Of a stretch of 64,000 nucleotides of DNA, positions 32,473 to 40,921 are shown one piece after another (position 1 is the stretch's first letter; the number at the start of each line of letters is the position of its first letter). Source of the DNA: Nocardia beijingensis NBRC 16342 (GTDB lineage: Bacteria; Actinomycetota; Actinomycetes; Mycobacteriales; Mycobacteriaceae); the NCBI RefSeq assembly GCF_001612785.1, contig NZ_BDBC01000025.1, positions 101,945-165,944 of the forward strand. Direction: 5' to 3'. Made by a program: the position numbers and the translations under genes. The notes beneath the pieces were generated by a model that saw only the letters and a list, made by a program, of their open reading frames with translations, made no database searches and was not told the DNA's origin.

Positions 32473-33705
32473 CTACCGCGCCGCCGGTTGTGTACGCCGT
32501 CCCGGGTGCGATTTCCGCGCGACCCAGACGGTTACGGTGAACAACGCGACGCCGGTCGCGGCCAGGATGGCGCCGACTACGGAGGGGGCCGTGTAACCGA
32601 GACCTGCGGCGATGACCAGGCCGCCGAGCCAGGCGCCCGCGGCGTTGGCGATGTTCAGAGCGGCGTGATTGAGGGCGGCGGCGAGGGTTTGGGCGTCGGC
32701 CGCGACGTCCATCAGGCGGGTTTGCAGTCCGGGCGCCAGCGCGGCCCCGGACGCGCCGACCAGTAGCGCGCCGAAGGCCGCGGTGTACGGGTTGTGCGCG
32801 GCGGCGACGAACCCGCCGAGGATCACGGTCATCGCGATCATCGACAGCCCGACGGCACGGTCCACGCCACGGTCGGCGAGCACGCCGCCGACGATGTTGC
32901 CGATCACCATGCCGACGCCGAACAGCATCAACACCAACGGAACCGCCCCGGTCCGCATACCGGCGACGTCGGTGAGGGTGGTCGCGATGTAGGTGTAGAC
33001 GGCGAACATGCCGCCGAATCCGACAGCGCCGACCAGCAGCGTCAACAGCACCTGTGGACGGCGCAGCGCACCGAGTTCGGTCATCGGATTGGTCATCGTG
33101 ATGCCGGTGAGTTCGGGAACGAAGCGCAGCAGCGCCGCCACGGTGGTGACGCCGATCAGCGCGACGACCACGAACGCGTCGCGCCAGCCGAGATGCTGGC
33201 CGAGCCAGGTAGCTGCGGGAACGCCGACAACATTGGCGGCGCTCAATCCCAGCATAACCGCGGCAACAGCCTTGGCCCGCTGTCCCGCCGGGGCGAGAGT
33301 CGCGGCCGCCAGCGAGGCGACGCCGAAGTAGGCGCCGTGCGGCAATCCCGAGACGAACCGCGCGATTACCAGCGTCCCGAACGAGGGCGCCAGGACGGTC
33401 GCCGCGTTGCCCACGGTGAACGCCACCATGAGCGCGACAAGCAACCGCTTGCGCGGCACCCGCGCGCACAGCGCCGCGATCAGGGGCGCGCCGATCACCA
33501 CGCCGAGCGCGTAGGCCGACACCGCGTGCCCCGCGGTCGGCTCCGAGACGTGGACGGCCGAGGCGATATCCGGCAGCAAACCCATGGTGACGAATTCGGT
33601 CGTGCCGATCCCGAATCCGCCGAGGGCCAGCGCGAGCATGGCGGGCACGTGCCAATCGGTGCGTCCGGGCGGAGCGGTGGTGCTGGCGATCGCGGGGCTG
33701 GTCAC
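32473..33705 (-). CDS. MFS transporter, DHA1 (AraJ/arabinose efflux-like) family
   Basis: 410 aa from GTG 33705; the longer frame to 33804 is not supported. Twelve hydrophobic segments. TM1 motif LGGFGIGTTEFVTMGLLPDIA is characteristic of the AraJ/NepI clade. Motif A-like ARVPRKRLL, and GLPHGAYFGVASLAAATL in TM4. An exporter of sugars, nucleosides or drugs; the substrate is unknown. No adjacent regulator. Confidence 0.9.
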   Translation of the reverse strand: MTSPAIASTTAPPGRTDWHVPAMLALALGGFGIGTTEFVTMGLLPDIASAVHVSEPTAGHAVSAYALGVVIGAPLIAALCARVPRKRLLVALMVAFTVGNAATVLAPSFGTLVIARFVSGLPHGAYFGVASLAAATLAPAGQRAKAVAAVMLGLSAANVVGVPAATWLGQHLGWRDAFVVVALIGVTTVAALLRFVPELTGITMTNPMTELGALRRPQVLLTLLVGAVGFGGMFAVYTYIATTLTDVAGMRTGAVPLVLMLFGVGMVIGNIVGGVLADRGVDRAVGLSMIAMTVILGGFVAAAHNPYTAAFGALLVGASGAALAPGLQTRLMDVAADAQTLAAALNHAALNIANAAGAWLGGLVIAAGLGYTAPSVVGAILAATGVALFTVTVWVARKSHPGRRTQPAAR

Positions 33706-33876
33706 GTGTTCATGTAACCGGCCCCGGCCCGGGTTCGCTTCCCCGGCGAACGTGAGTTCGCCCACCGAGAGCATGAATGACGCAGGTCCGTTCAACCGGC
33801 GCACCGCTCGGTCCTGCCGGAGTCGGGGTGAGCTGACCTGCGCCCACGGTCCGGCGAATCGGCCGTGAAAACAATC

Positions 33877-33913
33877 CGGGCACCCGTTCCACCGATGGTG
33901 GGGCGGGTGCCCG
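33877..33913 (-). terminator. Intrinsic terminator downstream of icd
   Basis: A perfect 10 bp stem (CGGGCACCCG / CGGGTGCCCG) is followed on the minus strand by GATTGTTTTC. A second, stronger 13 bp hairpin lies between it and icd at 33924-33951. Together they end the icd transcript; the MFS gene beyond has its own start region. Confidence 0.78.
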
Positions 33914-33923
33914 ATGTTCAGGC

Positions 33924-33951
33924 CCGGCGCTGGGTGAGCACCCAGCGCCGG
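33924..33951 (-). terminator. Strong hairpin in icd 3' region
   Basis: A perfect 13 bp stem CCGGCGCTGGGTG / CACCCAGCGCCGG with a 2 nt loop lies 36 bp after the icd stop. It is followed by the U-rich terminator at 33877-33913, so it may be an I-shaped actinobacterial terminator or a 3' stabiliser. Confidence 0.65.
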
Positions 33952-33986
33952 CGTCGGCCGAGCGCCGCGGCTCGGCCCGCGTGAGC

Positions 33987-35204
33987 TCAGCGCAGCGCGC
34001 GAGCCAGGTTGGCGTCCAGCGCGCCGAGGAACTCCTCGGTGCTCAGATAGCCCTGGTCACCGCCGACGAGCAGCGCGAGATCCTTGGTCATCTGGCCGCC
34101 CTCGACGGTCTTGATGACGACGTCCTCCAGGGTCTGCGCGAAGCCGATCACCTCGGGGGTGTTGTCCAGCTTGCCGCGGTGCTCCAGCCCGCGGGTCCAG
34201 GCGAAGATGGACGCGATCGGGTTGGTCGAGGTCGGCTTGCCCTGCTGGTGCTGGCGGTAGTGCCGGGTGACGGTGCCGTGCGCGGCCTCGGCCTCACAGG
34301 TGCGGCCGTCCGGGGTCAGCAGCACCGAGGTCATCAGGCCCAGCGAGCCGAAGCCCTGCGCCACGGTGTCGGACTGCACATCGCCGTCGTAGTTCTTGCA
34401 CGCCCAGACGTAGCCGCCCTCCCACTTCATCGAGGAGGCGACCATGTCGTCGATCAGCCGGTGCTCGTAGGTCAGGCCCGCGGCGTCGAACTGGCTCTTG
34501 AACTCGGCGTCGAAGATGTCCTGGAACGTGTCCTTGAACATGCCGTCGTAGGCCTTGAGGATGGTGTTCTTCGTCGACATGTACACCGGGTAGTTCTGCT
34601 GCAGGCCGTAGTTGAACGACGCCCGCGCGAAGTCCTCGATGGACTTGCGGAAGTTGTACATGCCCATGACGACGCCGCCCTCTTCCGGCATCTTCACGAC
34701 CTCGTGCACGATCGGCTCGCTGCCGTCGTCCGGGGTGAAGGTCACGGTGACGGTGCCGCCCTGGAACACCTTGAAGTCGGTGGCGCGGTACTGGTCGCCG
34801 AAGGCGTGACGGCCGATGATGATCGGCTTGGTCCAGCCGGGCACCAGGCGCGGAATGTTCGAGATGATGATCGGGGCGCGGAAGATGGTGCCACCCAGGA
34901 TGTTGCGGATGGTGCCGTTGGGCGAGCGCCACATCTTCTTGAGGCCGAATTCCTTGACCCGCGCCTCGTCCGGGGTGATGGTGGCGCATTTCACGCCGAC
35001 GCCGTGCTTCTTGATGGCTTCGGCGGCGTCGACGGTCACCTGATCGTCGGTCTTGTCGCGGTATTCGATGCCGAGGTCGTAGTACTCGAGGTTCACGTCG
35101 AGATAGGGGTGGATCAGCTTGTCCTTGATGAACTGCCAGATGATCCGGGTCATCTCGTCGCCGTCGAGTTCTACGACGGTGCCTTCAACCTTGATCTTGG
35201 ACAT
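33987..35204 (-). CDS. icd: Isocitrate dehydrogenase, NADP-dependent (homodimeric, eukaryote-like)
   Basis: 405 aa. Converts isocitrate to 2-oxoglutarate in the TCA cycle. The start MSKIKVEGTVVELDGDEMTR and the stretches CATITPDEARVKEFGLKKMW, SPNGTIRNILGGTIFR and HRLIDDMVA match the eukaryotic/mycobacterial Icd1 type rather than the monomeric enzyme. SPNGTIRN is the substrate loop, and HGTVTRHYRQHQQGKPTSTN the NADP-binding part. Monocistronic with terminators downstream and a 355 bp leader region upstream. Neighbourhood with metX as in mycobacteria. Confidence 0.97.
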   Translation of the reverse strand: MSKIKVEGTVVELDGDEMTRIIWQFIKDKLIHPYLDVNLEYYDLGIEYRDKTDDQVTVDAAEAIKKHGVGVKCATITPDEARVKEFGLKKMWRSPNGTIRNILGGTIFRAPIIISNIPRLVPGWTKPIIIGRHAFGDQYRATDFKVFQGGTVTVTFTPDDGSEPIVHEVVKMPEEGGVVMGMYNFRKSIEDFARASFNYGLQQNYPVYMSTKNTILKAYDGMFKDTFQDIFDAEFKSQFDAAGLTYEHRLIDDMVASSMKWEGGYVWACKNYDGDVQSDTVAQGFGSLGLMTSVLLTPDGRTCEAEAAHGTVTRHYRQHQQGKPTSTNPIASIFAWTRGLEHRGKLDNTPEVIGFAQTLEDVVIKTVEGGQMTKDLALLVGGDQGYLSTEEFLGALDANLARALR

Positions 35205-35297
35205 GGATCTTCGTGTCCTCCTAGGATGGTGCCCTCATTGCACGGCCAGGCGAACACGCTTGTGAGCGGACCCCAGCTGTTCCAACAGACAACGTAT

Positions 35298-35322
35298 ATG
35301 TCCCGCGTTGTCGGCGGGACAT
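35298..35322 (-). promoter_or_regulatory. Inverted repeat in icd upstream region
   Basis: ATGTCCCGC / GCGGGACAT, 9 bp arms with a 7 nt spacer, 94 bp before the icd start and next to a minus-strand TATACG box. The rest of 35205-35559 has no gene that I can support. Possible regulator site for icd; the binding protein is unknown. Confidence 0.4.
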
Positions 35323-35512
35323 GTGGTGCAAACAAGACAAGCGTACTGCTGCCGAAGTCCTCACCGCACGGGCAGCCCCCGGAGTGAGCTGGACCACCTT
35401 TGTTACCGATTGGTAGGCAATGCCTTCCAGCGCCTCGGCGGGCGCCCGCGCAACCGCCGTCGCCGCCATGATCCGCCTTCCGCGCGGGCTCGGCAACCTT
35501 CCAGCACACAAT

Positions 35513-35548
35513 GCGGCCCGCGCGACGTGAGCACATCGCGCGGGCCGC
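35513..35548 (-). terminator. Terminator hairpin after DHA2 transporter
   Basis: A perfect 13 bp stem GCGGCCCGCGCGA / TCGCGCGGGCCGC with a 10 nt loop lies 11 bp beyond the MFS stop. Only a weak T-rich tail follows, usual for this GC content. Confidence 0.7.
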
Positions 35549-35559
35549 GTTCCAGCGGA

Positions 35560-37053
35560 TCAGACCGCGACCGGCAGCCGCGCCCCGTCCTCGGAACCCT
35601 CGATCAGGTTCTCCGGCCGGTCCCGGATCATCAGCGCGATGATCGGGACAGCCGCGAGGAAGAACCCGGCTCCGACGTAGAAGGCCACGTCATAGCTGTG
35701 GATCGCGGCCCGGGCGGCCAGGTTGTCGATGCCGGGGTTGTCCTGCGCGAAGGTCTTGGCGACCTGCACCGAGATGGTGGTCAACAGCGCCGTCCCGACC
35801 GCGCCGCCGACCTGCTGCGCCGCGTTCAGCAACGCGGAGGCGACGCCGGAGTCCGCTTCTTCCACCTGATGCAGCGCTACCGTCTGCATGCCGACGAACA
35901 GCGGACCCATGCCGAGCGCGATGAGCACCTGAGCGGGCAGCACCCCGGCGAGGAAGCTGTCGCCGTAGCTCAGCTGCGCCAGCAGTACCAGGCCGATGAC
36001 CCCGAGCACGGCCCCCGCCAGCATCAGCGGACGCGGGCCGAGTTTCGGCAGCAGGGCGCTGGTGACACCCGCCGAGATCGCGATGCCCGCCGGGAAGGGC
36101 AGGAACGCGAAGCCCGCCTTCAGCGCGGAGTAACCCAGCGTGATCTGGAAGTAGAAGCTGAGGAACAGGAACATCGCGAACATCGCGATCGGGATGAGCA
36201 GCGCGGCCAGGAACGCGCCGCCCCGGTTGATCTCCCCCGGGATGTGCAGCGGCAGCAGCGGGTTCGACGAGCGCCGCTCGATCGCGACGAAGGCGACGAG
36301 CAGGGCCAGTCCGGCGACCAGCAGCGCGAGGGTGCTGCCTGCCAGCCAGCCGTCGTCGGCGGCGCGGCTGAAGCCGTACACGATGGCGATCAGGCCGAGC
36401 GTCACGGTGACGGCACCGGGCACGTCGTATCCCCCGCTGCGCGGCGCGGGCACGTCCTTCGCCACCCAGGCCAGCGCGCCGAGCAGGGCGATCAGTGCGA
36501 TCGGCGTGTTGACCAGCAGGCACCAGCGCCAGGAGGCGTATTCGGTGAGCGCGCCACCCGCGATCAGGCCGAGGGCCGCGCCGCCCGCGGAGATGCCCGC
36601 GAACACGCCGAACGCGGTGGCCCGCTCGCCGGGCTCGGTGAAGGTCACCGACAGCAGCGAGAGCGCGGCCGGGGCCAGCAGTGCGGCGAACGCGCCTTGC
36701 AGCCCGCGGCCGGCGAACAGTTCCGTGCCGGTCTGGGCGAGACCGGCCAGCGCCGAGGCGCTCGCGAAGCCGATCAGGCCGACGATGAAGATCCGGCGCC
36801 GGCCGAGGTAGTCGGCCAGCCTGCCGCCGAGCAGCAGCAGGCCACCGAAGATCAGCGTGTAGGCGGTGAGCATCCATTGCCGGTTGCCGTCGCTGATGTC
36901 GAGATCACGCTGCGCGAACGGCAGCGAGATGGTCACGATGGTGGCGTCCAGCACCACCATGAGCTGGGCCAATGCGATCACTGCCAGCGCTAGCCACCGC
37001 GCTGAACCGCTCGCCTTCCACGGCGTGTGCGCCGCTGTCACCGTCTCCGTCAC
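35560..37053 (-). CDS. MFS transporter, DHA2 family
   Basis: 497 aa from GTG 37053 with a GAGGAGAAG site. 14 hydrophobic segments. TM1 LAQLMVVLDATIVTISLPFAQ, motif A GRLADYLGRRRIF, motif C-like GISAGGAALGLIAGGAL. Homologous to drug exporters of the LfrA/Stp type. The divergent TetR gene and palindromic operators between them indicate inducible efflux. Substrate unknown. Confidence 0.93.
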   Translation of the reverse strand: MTETVTAAHTPWKASGSARWLALAVIALAQLMVVLDATIVTISLPFAQRDLDISDGNRQWMLTAYTLIFGGLLLLGGRLADYLGRRRIFIVGLIGFASASALAGLAQTGTELFAGRGLQGAFAALLAPAALSLLSVTFTEPGERATAFGVFAGISAGGAALGLIAGGALTEYASWRWCLLVNTPIALIALLGALAWVAKDVPAPRSGGYDVPGAVTVTLGLIAIVYGFSRAADDGWLAGSTLALLVAGLALLVAFVAIERRSSNPLLPLHIPGEINRGGAFLAALLIPIAMFAMFLFLSFYFQITLGYSALKAGFAFLPFPAGIAISAGVTSALLPKLGPRPLMLAGAVLGVIGLVLLAQLSYGDSFLAGVLPAQVLIALGMGPLFVGMQTVALHQVEEADSGVASALLNAAQQVGGAVGTALLTTISVQVAKTFAQDNPGIDNLAARAAIHSYDVAFYVGAGFFLAAVPIIALMIRDRPENLIEGSEDGARLPVAV

Positions 37054-37099
37054 GGTCTTCTCCTCGTCCCTTGATGTCTCGAGCCATCCTGTCATCGAG

Positions 37100-37141
37100 C
37101 GACATTTGTCGTCAAGCGAAAAATGTCGCGATACGACATTT
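37100..37141. promoter_or_regulatory. Two palindromic operators between DHA2 exporter and TetR
   Basis: CGACATTTGTCG (37100-37111) is a perfect 12 bp palindrome. AAATGTCG / CGACATTT with a 5 bp spacer (37121-37141) is a second, longer one. Both share CGACATTT. They occupy the divergent promoter region and are the probable sites of the adjacent TetR protein. Confidence 0.75.
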
Positions 37142-37186
37142 GACCGTTAAGGACAGGAAAACGGCAGGTTGCGTTAGCATGGGGGC

Positions 37187-37900
37187 ATGCTCGAGTCATC
37201 GGCGCCGACGGGCGCGGGCGCAGCGGCCGACCGCGCCGCCGGCGGTCCGGCGGCCCAGGGCCTGCGCGAACGCAAGAAGGAACAAACCAGGCTGCGCATC
37301 ATCGCCGCGGCCCTCGACCTGTGCGACACGCATGGCTTCGACGCGACCACGATCGAGCAGATCGCCAACGCGGCGGACGTCTCGCCGCGCACGATCAACC
37401 GCTATTTCGACAGCAAAGAGGACATCGTCCTCGGCCCGGTCCAGGATTTCGGGCGCACCGTCGCCGAGACGCTGCGCGAGTTGCCCCGCACCGGCAACGA
37501 ACTCGGCGCGCTGCGCCAGGCCTTCCTGCACGTGGTCGATCGAGCCGCCGCGGCGGGTGAGGCCGATCCGCTGTCGTTTCGGCAATTCCAGAAAATGCAG
37601 CGGATCCTGCGCAGCAGCCCATCGGTCGCCGCGCGCAACACCGAACACGCCGACAACAAGAACACCGCGATCGCGGCGGTGGTCGCCGAGCGCCTCGGCA
37701 CCGCACCGGACGCGCGCCCGGTGCGGCTCATCGTCGGCGCTTGGCAACTGATCGGCCACATCGGCATGGAGTGCTCGGACGACGTGTTCCTCGGCGACGA
37801 CCCGGTGACCGCGGCCAGGGCGGGCCGGGCCGCGTTCACCGAGACCTATGACGAGTTCCTGCGCACCTGCTGCGGGGCCACGACCCCCGCGGACCAGTGA
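37187..37900 (+). CDS. TetR-family regulator of DHA2 exporter
   Basis: 237 aa. HTH: LRIIAAALDLCDTHGFDATTIEQIANAADVSPRTINRYFDSKEDI. The N-terminal 25 residues are Ala/Gly-rich, and LRERKKEQTR precedes helix 1. Divergent from the exporter with paired CGACATTT palindromes between, so probably a drug-sensing repressor. A later start is possible but ATG 37187 is acceptable. Confidence 0.92.
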   Translation: MLESSAPTGAGAAADRAAGGPAAQGLRERKKEQTRLRIIAAALDLCDTHGFDATTIEQIANAADVSPRTINRYFDSKEDIVLGPVQDFGRTVAETLRELPRTGNELGALRQAFLHVVDRAAAAGEADPLSFRQFQKMQRILRSSPSVAARNTEHADNKNTAIAAVVAERLGTAPDARPVRLIVGAWQLIGHIGMECSDDVFLGDDPVTAARAGRAAFTETYDEFLRTCCGATTPADQ

Positions 37901-37938
37901 GTTCACCGGAGGATTTCGGGCGCTGACCGCCCGCCGGT

Positions 37939-37944
37939 TATGAT
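37939..37944 (+). promoter_or_regulatory. -10 box of metX leader
   Basis: TATGAT lies 6 nt before the first base of the SAM-IV P1 stem, so the transcript should begin at or near the aptamer. No clear -35 element is seen. Confidence 0.5.
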
Positions 37945-37950
37945 GCCGGG

Positions 37951-38049
37951 CAGGTCATGAGTACCAGCGCCAAGCCCCGGCTCGCTGGTCGGCAACCCTC
38001 CAGCCGCGGTGGGGTGCTCCGGGTGATGACCTGGCTCCCGAGAGCCGGG
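37951..38049 (+). ncRNA. SAM-IV riboswitch
   Basis: P1: CAGGTCAT (37951-37958) pairs with ATGACCTG (38026-38033). P2: ACCAGCG (37963-37969) pairs with CGCTGGT (37983-37989), enclosing CCAAGCCCCGGCT. Then come the characteristic CGGCAACCCTCC and GCGGTGGGGTGCTCCGGG junctions. A downstream hairpin GGCTC-CCGA-GAGCC (38033-38046) is the extra helix that distinguishes SAM-IV from SAM-I. It should bind S-adenosylmethionine and reduce expression of the methionine gene downstream. The AGGAGGT at 38064-38070 is the first ribosome-binding site behind it. Confidence 0.92.
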
Positions 38050-38077
38050 GGCAAGCGCGTAACAGGAGGTCGCCGGC

Positions 38078-38110
38078 ATGTGTTGTTGTTCGTCACCCAC
38101 ACACCGCTAA
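38078..38110 (+). CDS. Poly-cysteine leader peptide
   Basis: ATG at 38078, 7 nt after a perfect AGGAGGT (38064-38070), followed by three consecutive TGT codons. The full peptide is MCCCSSPTHR. It lies 29 bp behind the riboswitch and ends 39 bp before the next ORF. Short poly-Cys ORFs are known cysteine-responsive attenuators in mycobacteria. The same role here, sensing Cys-tRNA upstream of a sulfur-assimilation gene, is inferred from the codons, RBS and position. Confidence 0.68.
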   Translation: MCCCSSPTHR

Positions 38111-38149
38111 CCCCTGCTGTACCGGCGAACACCTGCTTGGGAGCAAACC

Positions 38150-38296
38150 ATGAGTGAATTCACCGCGTCCGGGGCCGAGCGAGGCCGGGCGCAGTCGGGC
38201 CCGCACAGCCACGGTGCCGAGTTCGGGATCGTGCGTTCGCTCCCGCCGCAGAACCTCCCGGCCGACCTGCCCGCCGATTTCGCGGCGGCGACATGA
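38150..38296 (+). CDS. 48 aa ORF coupled to metX
   Basis: ATG 38150 has GGGAG about 8 nt upstream. The product starts MSEFTASGAERGRAQSGP and ends LPADFAAAT. Its TGA overlaps the metX ATG by 4 bp (ATGA), so translation is coupled. No homologue is recognised; it occupies the place where metY lies in related genomes. It may be a small protein or a coupling ORF that passes on the leader's signal. Confidence 0.5.
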   Translation: MSEFTASGAERGRAQSGPHSHGAEFGIVRSLPPQNLPADLPADFAAAT

Positions 38297-39450
38297 CCGT
38301 GAACACCGAATCGAGCTCGCTGACCTCCGGCATCGCCCTGCCGCCGCCGGACGGACAGCTCGGCACCATCGCCATCGGGGACGTGCGACTGGAGAACGGC
38401 GCGGTCATCCCGGACGTCCACCTCGCGGTGCAGCGCTGGGGCGAACTCTCCCCCGGGCTGGACAACGTCGTGCTGGTCGAGCACGCCCTCACCGGCGACT
38501 CGCATGTCGTCGGCAGGGCCGACGACATGCACCCGCAGCCCGGCTGGTGGGACGGCATGGTCGGGCCGGGCGCGCCGCTGGACACCGACGAATGGTGTGT
38601 GATCGCGACGAACGTGCTCGGCGGATGCAAGGGCAGCACCGGGCCGTCCAGCACCGCGCCGGACGGAAAGCCTTGGGGCTCACGGTTTCCCGAGATCTCC
38701 ATCCGCGATCAGGTGACCGCGGAGGCCGCGCTGTTCGACCTGCTCGGCGTCGAACGGCTCGCCGCCGTGGTCGGCGGGTCCATGGGCGGCATGCGCGTGC
38801 TCGAGTGGATGGTCGGCGCACCGGAGCGGGTCGCCGCGGCGCTGGTGCTCGCGGTGGGGGCGCGCGCCACCGCCGATCAGATCGGCACCCAGACCACCCA
38901 GATCGCGGCGATCGAGGCCGATCCGGACTGGCAGGGCGGTGACTACCACGGCACCGGACGCGCTCCGACGACGGGAATGGCCCTGGCCCGGCGGATCGCG
39001 CACCTGACCTACCGCACCGAGTTCGAGCTGGATCACCGGTTCGAGAACAAGCCGCAGGACGGCGAAGACCCGTGGCACGGTGGCCGCTACGCGGTGCAGA
39101 GCTACTTGGACCATCAGGCCGAGAAGCTTTGCAAGCGTTTCGATCCCGCCACCTACGTCCTGCTGACCGAGGCGATGAACCGCCACGACGTCGGCCGGGG
39201 CCGGGGCGGCATCGAGGCGGCGCTCGCGGCGACGCCGGTGCCGTGCGTGGTCGGCGGCGTCGACTCCGACCGGCTGTATCCGCTGCGGACCCAGCAGGAA
39301 CTCGCCGATCTGCTGCCCGGTTGCGACGGGTTGGAGATCGTGCACTCGCGCGACGGGCACGACGGATTCCTCACCGAAGCAGCGGCGGTGTCGAAACTGC
39401 TGACCGAGACCATGCGGCTGGCCCGCGCCGGTATGCGACCCGGACGCTGA
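38293..39450 (+). CDS. metX: Homoserine O-acetyltransferase
   Basis: 385 aa alpha/beta-hydrolase-fold enzyme acetylating L-homoserine with acetyl-CoA, the first committed step to methionine. Nucleophile Ser in GGSMGGMRVLEW, acid Asp in GGVDSDRLYP, His in RDGHDGFLTEA. NALTGD-type motif HALTGDSHV and GWWDGMVGPG are MetX signatures. Start ATG overlaps the 48-codon ORF. Expression should follow SAM (riboswitch) and perhaps cysteine (leader peptide). The usual neighbour metY is not in the window. Confidence 0.97.
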   Translation: MTVNTESSSLTSGIALPPPDGQLGTIAIGDVRLENGAVIPDVHLAVQRWGELSPGLDNVVLVEHALTGDSHVVGRADDMHPQPGWWDGMVGPGAPLDTDEWCVIATNVLGGCKGSTGPSSTAPDGKPWGSRFPEISIRDQVTAEAALFDLLGVERLAAVVGGSMGGMRVLEWMVGAPERVAAALVLAVGARATADQIGTQTTQIAAIEADPDWQGGDYHGTGRAPTTGMALARRIAHLTYRTEFELDHRFENKPQDGEDPWHGGRYAVQSYLDHQAEKLCKRFDPATYVLLTEAMNRHDVGRGRGGIEAALAATPVPCVVGGVDSDRLYPLRTQQELADLLPGCDGLEIVHSRDGHDGFLTEAAAVSKLLTETMRLARAGMRPGR

Positions 39451-39505
39451 AAGCCCGCGCTACTCGCGCCTGGGCAGCGCCCCCGCGCTGTGATGCCGTC
39501 CGCCC

Positions 39506-39709
39506 TCAGCGCGCCGCGGCTCGTCGCGCCGCCTCGATGCGGTTGATGTTGGTCTCGATCCACTCCCGCAACGCCGCTATCGGCGTGCGCAGGCTGTGCC
39601 CCAGCTCCGTGAGCGTGTAGTCGACCCGCGGCGGGATCGCGGGATGCACTGTGCGCGTGACGAATCCGTCCGCCTCGAGTTGCCGCAACGTCTGCGCCGC
39701 TCGTCGGCC
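39506..39709 (-). pseudogene. HxlR-family regulator, 3' remnant
   Basis: The frame reads AAQTLRQLEADGFVTRTVHP and then TLTELGHSLRTPIAALREWI, the second half of an HxlR winged helix. The N-terminal half (helices 1-2 and the Cys) is missing: the frame runs into the 3' end of the DUF3017 gene without a start. A truncated, presumably dead copy. Confidence 0.72.
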
Positions 39710-39710
39710 C

Positions 39711-40040
39711 TCAGCCGACGCCGAGGGTGTTGATCGTGGCCGCGAGGAACAGGATGCTCGAGCCGAGCAGCGTCAGCGCGCCGACGTCGAACGGCTTGCC
39801 GCGCACCGCGAGCAGCCCTACCCGCGCGGTCGGCAGACACAGCCGGAACGCCGCGGCCAGTAGCGTCGCACCCCCGAAGAAGAACGCCCCGCGCCGCCAC
39901 CGATCGGACGCCACGAACACCACCGCCACCGCGATGACCAGCGTCACGACCACCATAGGCAGATGGGAGCGCAAGAACTCCGCCCACAAACCGCGGGCCC
40001 CCGCCCGGTGCTCCGAAATAGGGGTGTCGGCATCGGTCAC
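39711..40040 (-). CDS. DUF3017 membrane protein
   Basis: 109 aa from GTG 40040. Three hydrophobic segments (HLPMVVVTLVIAVAVVFVAS, AFFFGGATLLAAAFRLCLP, TLLGSSILFLAATINTL) with the conserved RLCLPTARVGLLAVRGKPFD between 2 and 3. DUF3017 genes lie next to folD in mycobacteria; folD is not here. Function unknown. Confidence 0.88.
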   Translation of the reverse strand: MTDADTPISEHRAGARGLWAEFLRSHLPMVVVTLVIAVAVVFVASDRWRRGAFFFGGATLLAAAFRLCLPTARVGLLAVRGKPFDVGALTLLGSSILFLAATINTLGVG

Positions 40041-40154
40041 CCCCCGATTCTCGCAGACCGCCCGACCTCCGACCGGTCTGGGCACCTCCGCCGGGATGCA
40101 ACGGCGCGTTCGTCGGAGCGCCCCACCGGCTCAGTCCTCACTACAATCGACGGC

Positions 40155-40397
40155 ATGACCGCAGCGCACGACTACGAAGACCTGCATCGCCTGGTCGATC
40201 GGCTCACGCCTGATCAAGCACATGCGCTGCGAGCTGTCGCGTTGCAGTTGGTCGTCACCGATGTTCCACAGCAAACCCCTCCCGCCGAGATCGGCGGCGA
40301 ACGGCGTCGGCATCTGTCCTTCGCCGGCCTGATGCACGCCGAACCCGATCTCGCCGCGAGGTCTGAGGAGATCCTGCACGAAGAGCTGGGCGAATAA
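40155..40397 (+). CDS. VapB-like antitoxin
   Basis: 80 aa (MTAAHDYEDLHRLVDRLTPD). Short DNA-binding-type antitoxin of the group whose members begin with YDELHxLVDRLTPDQxxALR; the C-terminal 30 residues should wrap the PIN toxin. It ends 5 bp before the VapC start, in antitoxin-first order. Confidence 0.82.
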   Translation: MTAAHDYEDLHRLVDRLTPDQAHALRAVALQLVVTDVPQQTPPAEIGGERRRHLSFAGLMHAEPDLAARSEEILHEELGE

Positions 40398-40402
40398 ACC
40401 CG

Positions 40403-40816
40403 GTGATCGTCTGCGACACAGGGCCGCTCGTGGCCGTCCTGAACAAGAACGACGCTGATCATCAGCGCTGCCTGCATCTTTTGGAGACCCACCCCGGTCC
40501 GCTGCTCGTCCCGAGCCCCGTGCTGACGGAAGTCTGCTATTTCGTGGAGACCCGCGTCGGGCCTGCGGCTGAAGCTACGTTCCTGGAATCGATCGCCAAC
40601 GAGGAGATCCGCATTGTAGATCTCACCTCAGCGGATCTGTTGCGTATGGCCGAGCTGATTCGTAAATACGCCGACTTCCCGTTGGGAGCCGTCGATGCCG
40701 CCGTGCTTGCCGTCGCCGAACGATTGGATGCGCACCAGATCGCGACCTTGGATCGCAGACACTTCAGCGCGGTCCGCACGCGTCATCGCGCGCATCTGCG
40801 GCTCCTGCCCGACTGA
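40403..40816 (+). CDS. vapC: VapC PIN-domain toxin
   Basis: 137 aa from GTG 40403. PIN-domain acidic residues: Asp5 in VCDTGPLVA, Glu in LTEVCYFVE, Asp in GAVDAAVLA, and Asp in TLDRRHFS. These form the Mg-dependent ribonuclease site; VapC toxins cut tRNA or rRNA. Partner VapB is directly upstream. Confidence 0.93.
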   Translation: MIVCDTGPLVAVLNKNDADHQRCLHLLETHPGPLLVPSPVLTEVCYFVETRVGPAAEATFLESIANEEIRIVDLTSADLLRMAELIRKYADFPLGAVDAAVLAVAERLDAHQIATLDRRHFSAVRTRHRAHLRLLPD

Positions 40817-40921
40817 CCGCTTCGTTTCGACCGGCGGCGGAAGTCAGCCGGTTCTCCGAGGGCCCACGAGCCAGGGATCGCCGTTCGCGGTCGCTTTCGA
40901 TCACCTGGTTGACTGACACCC

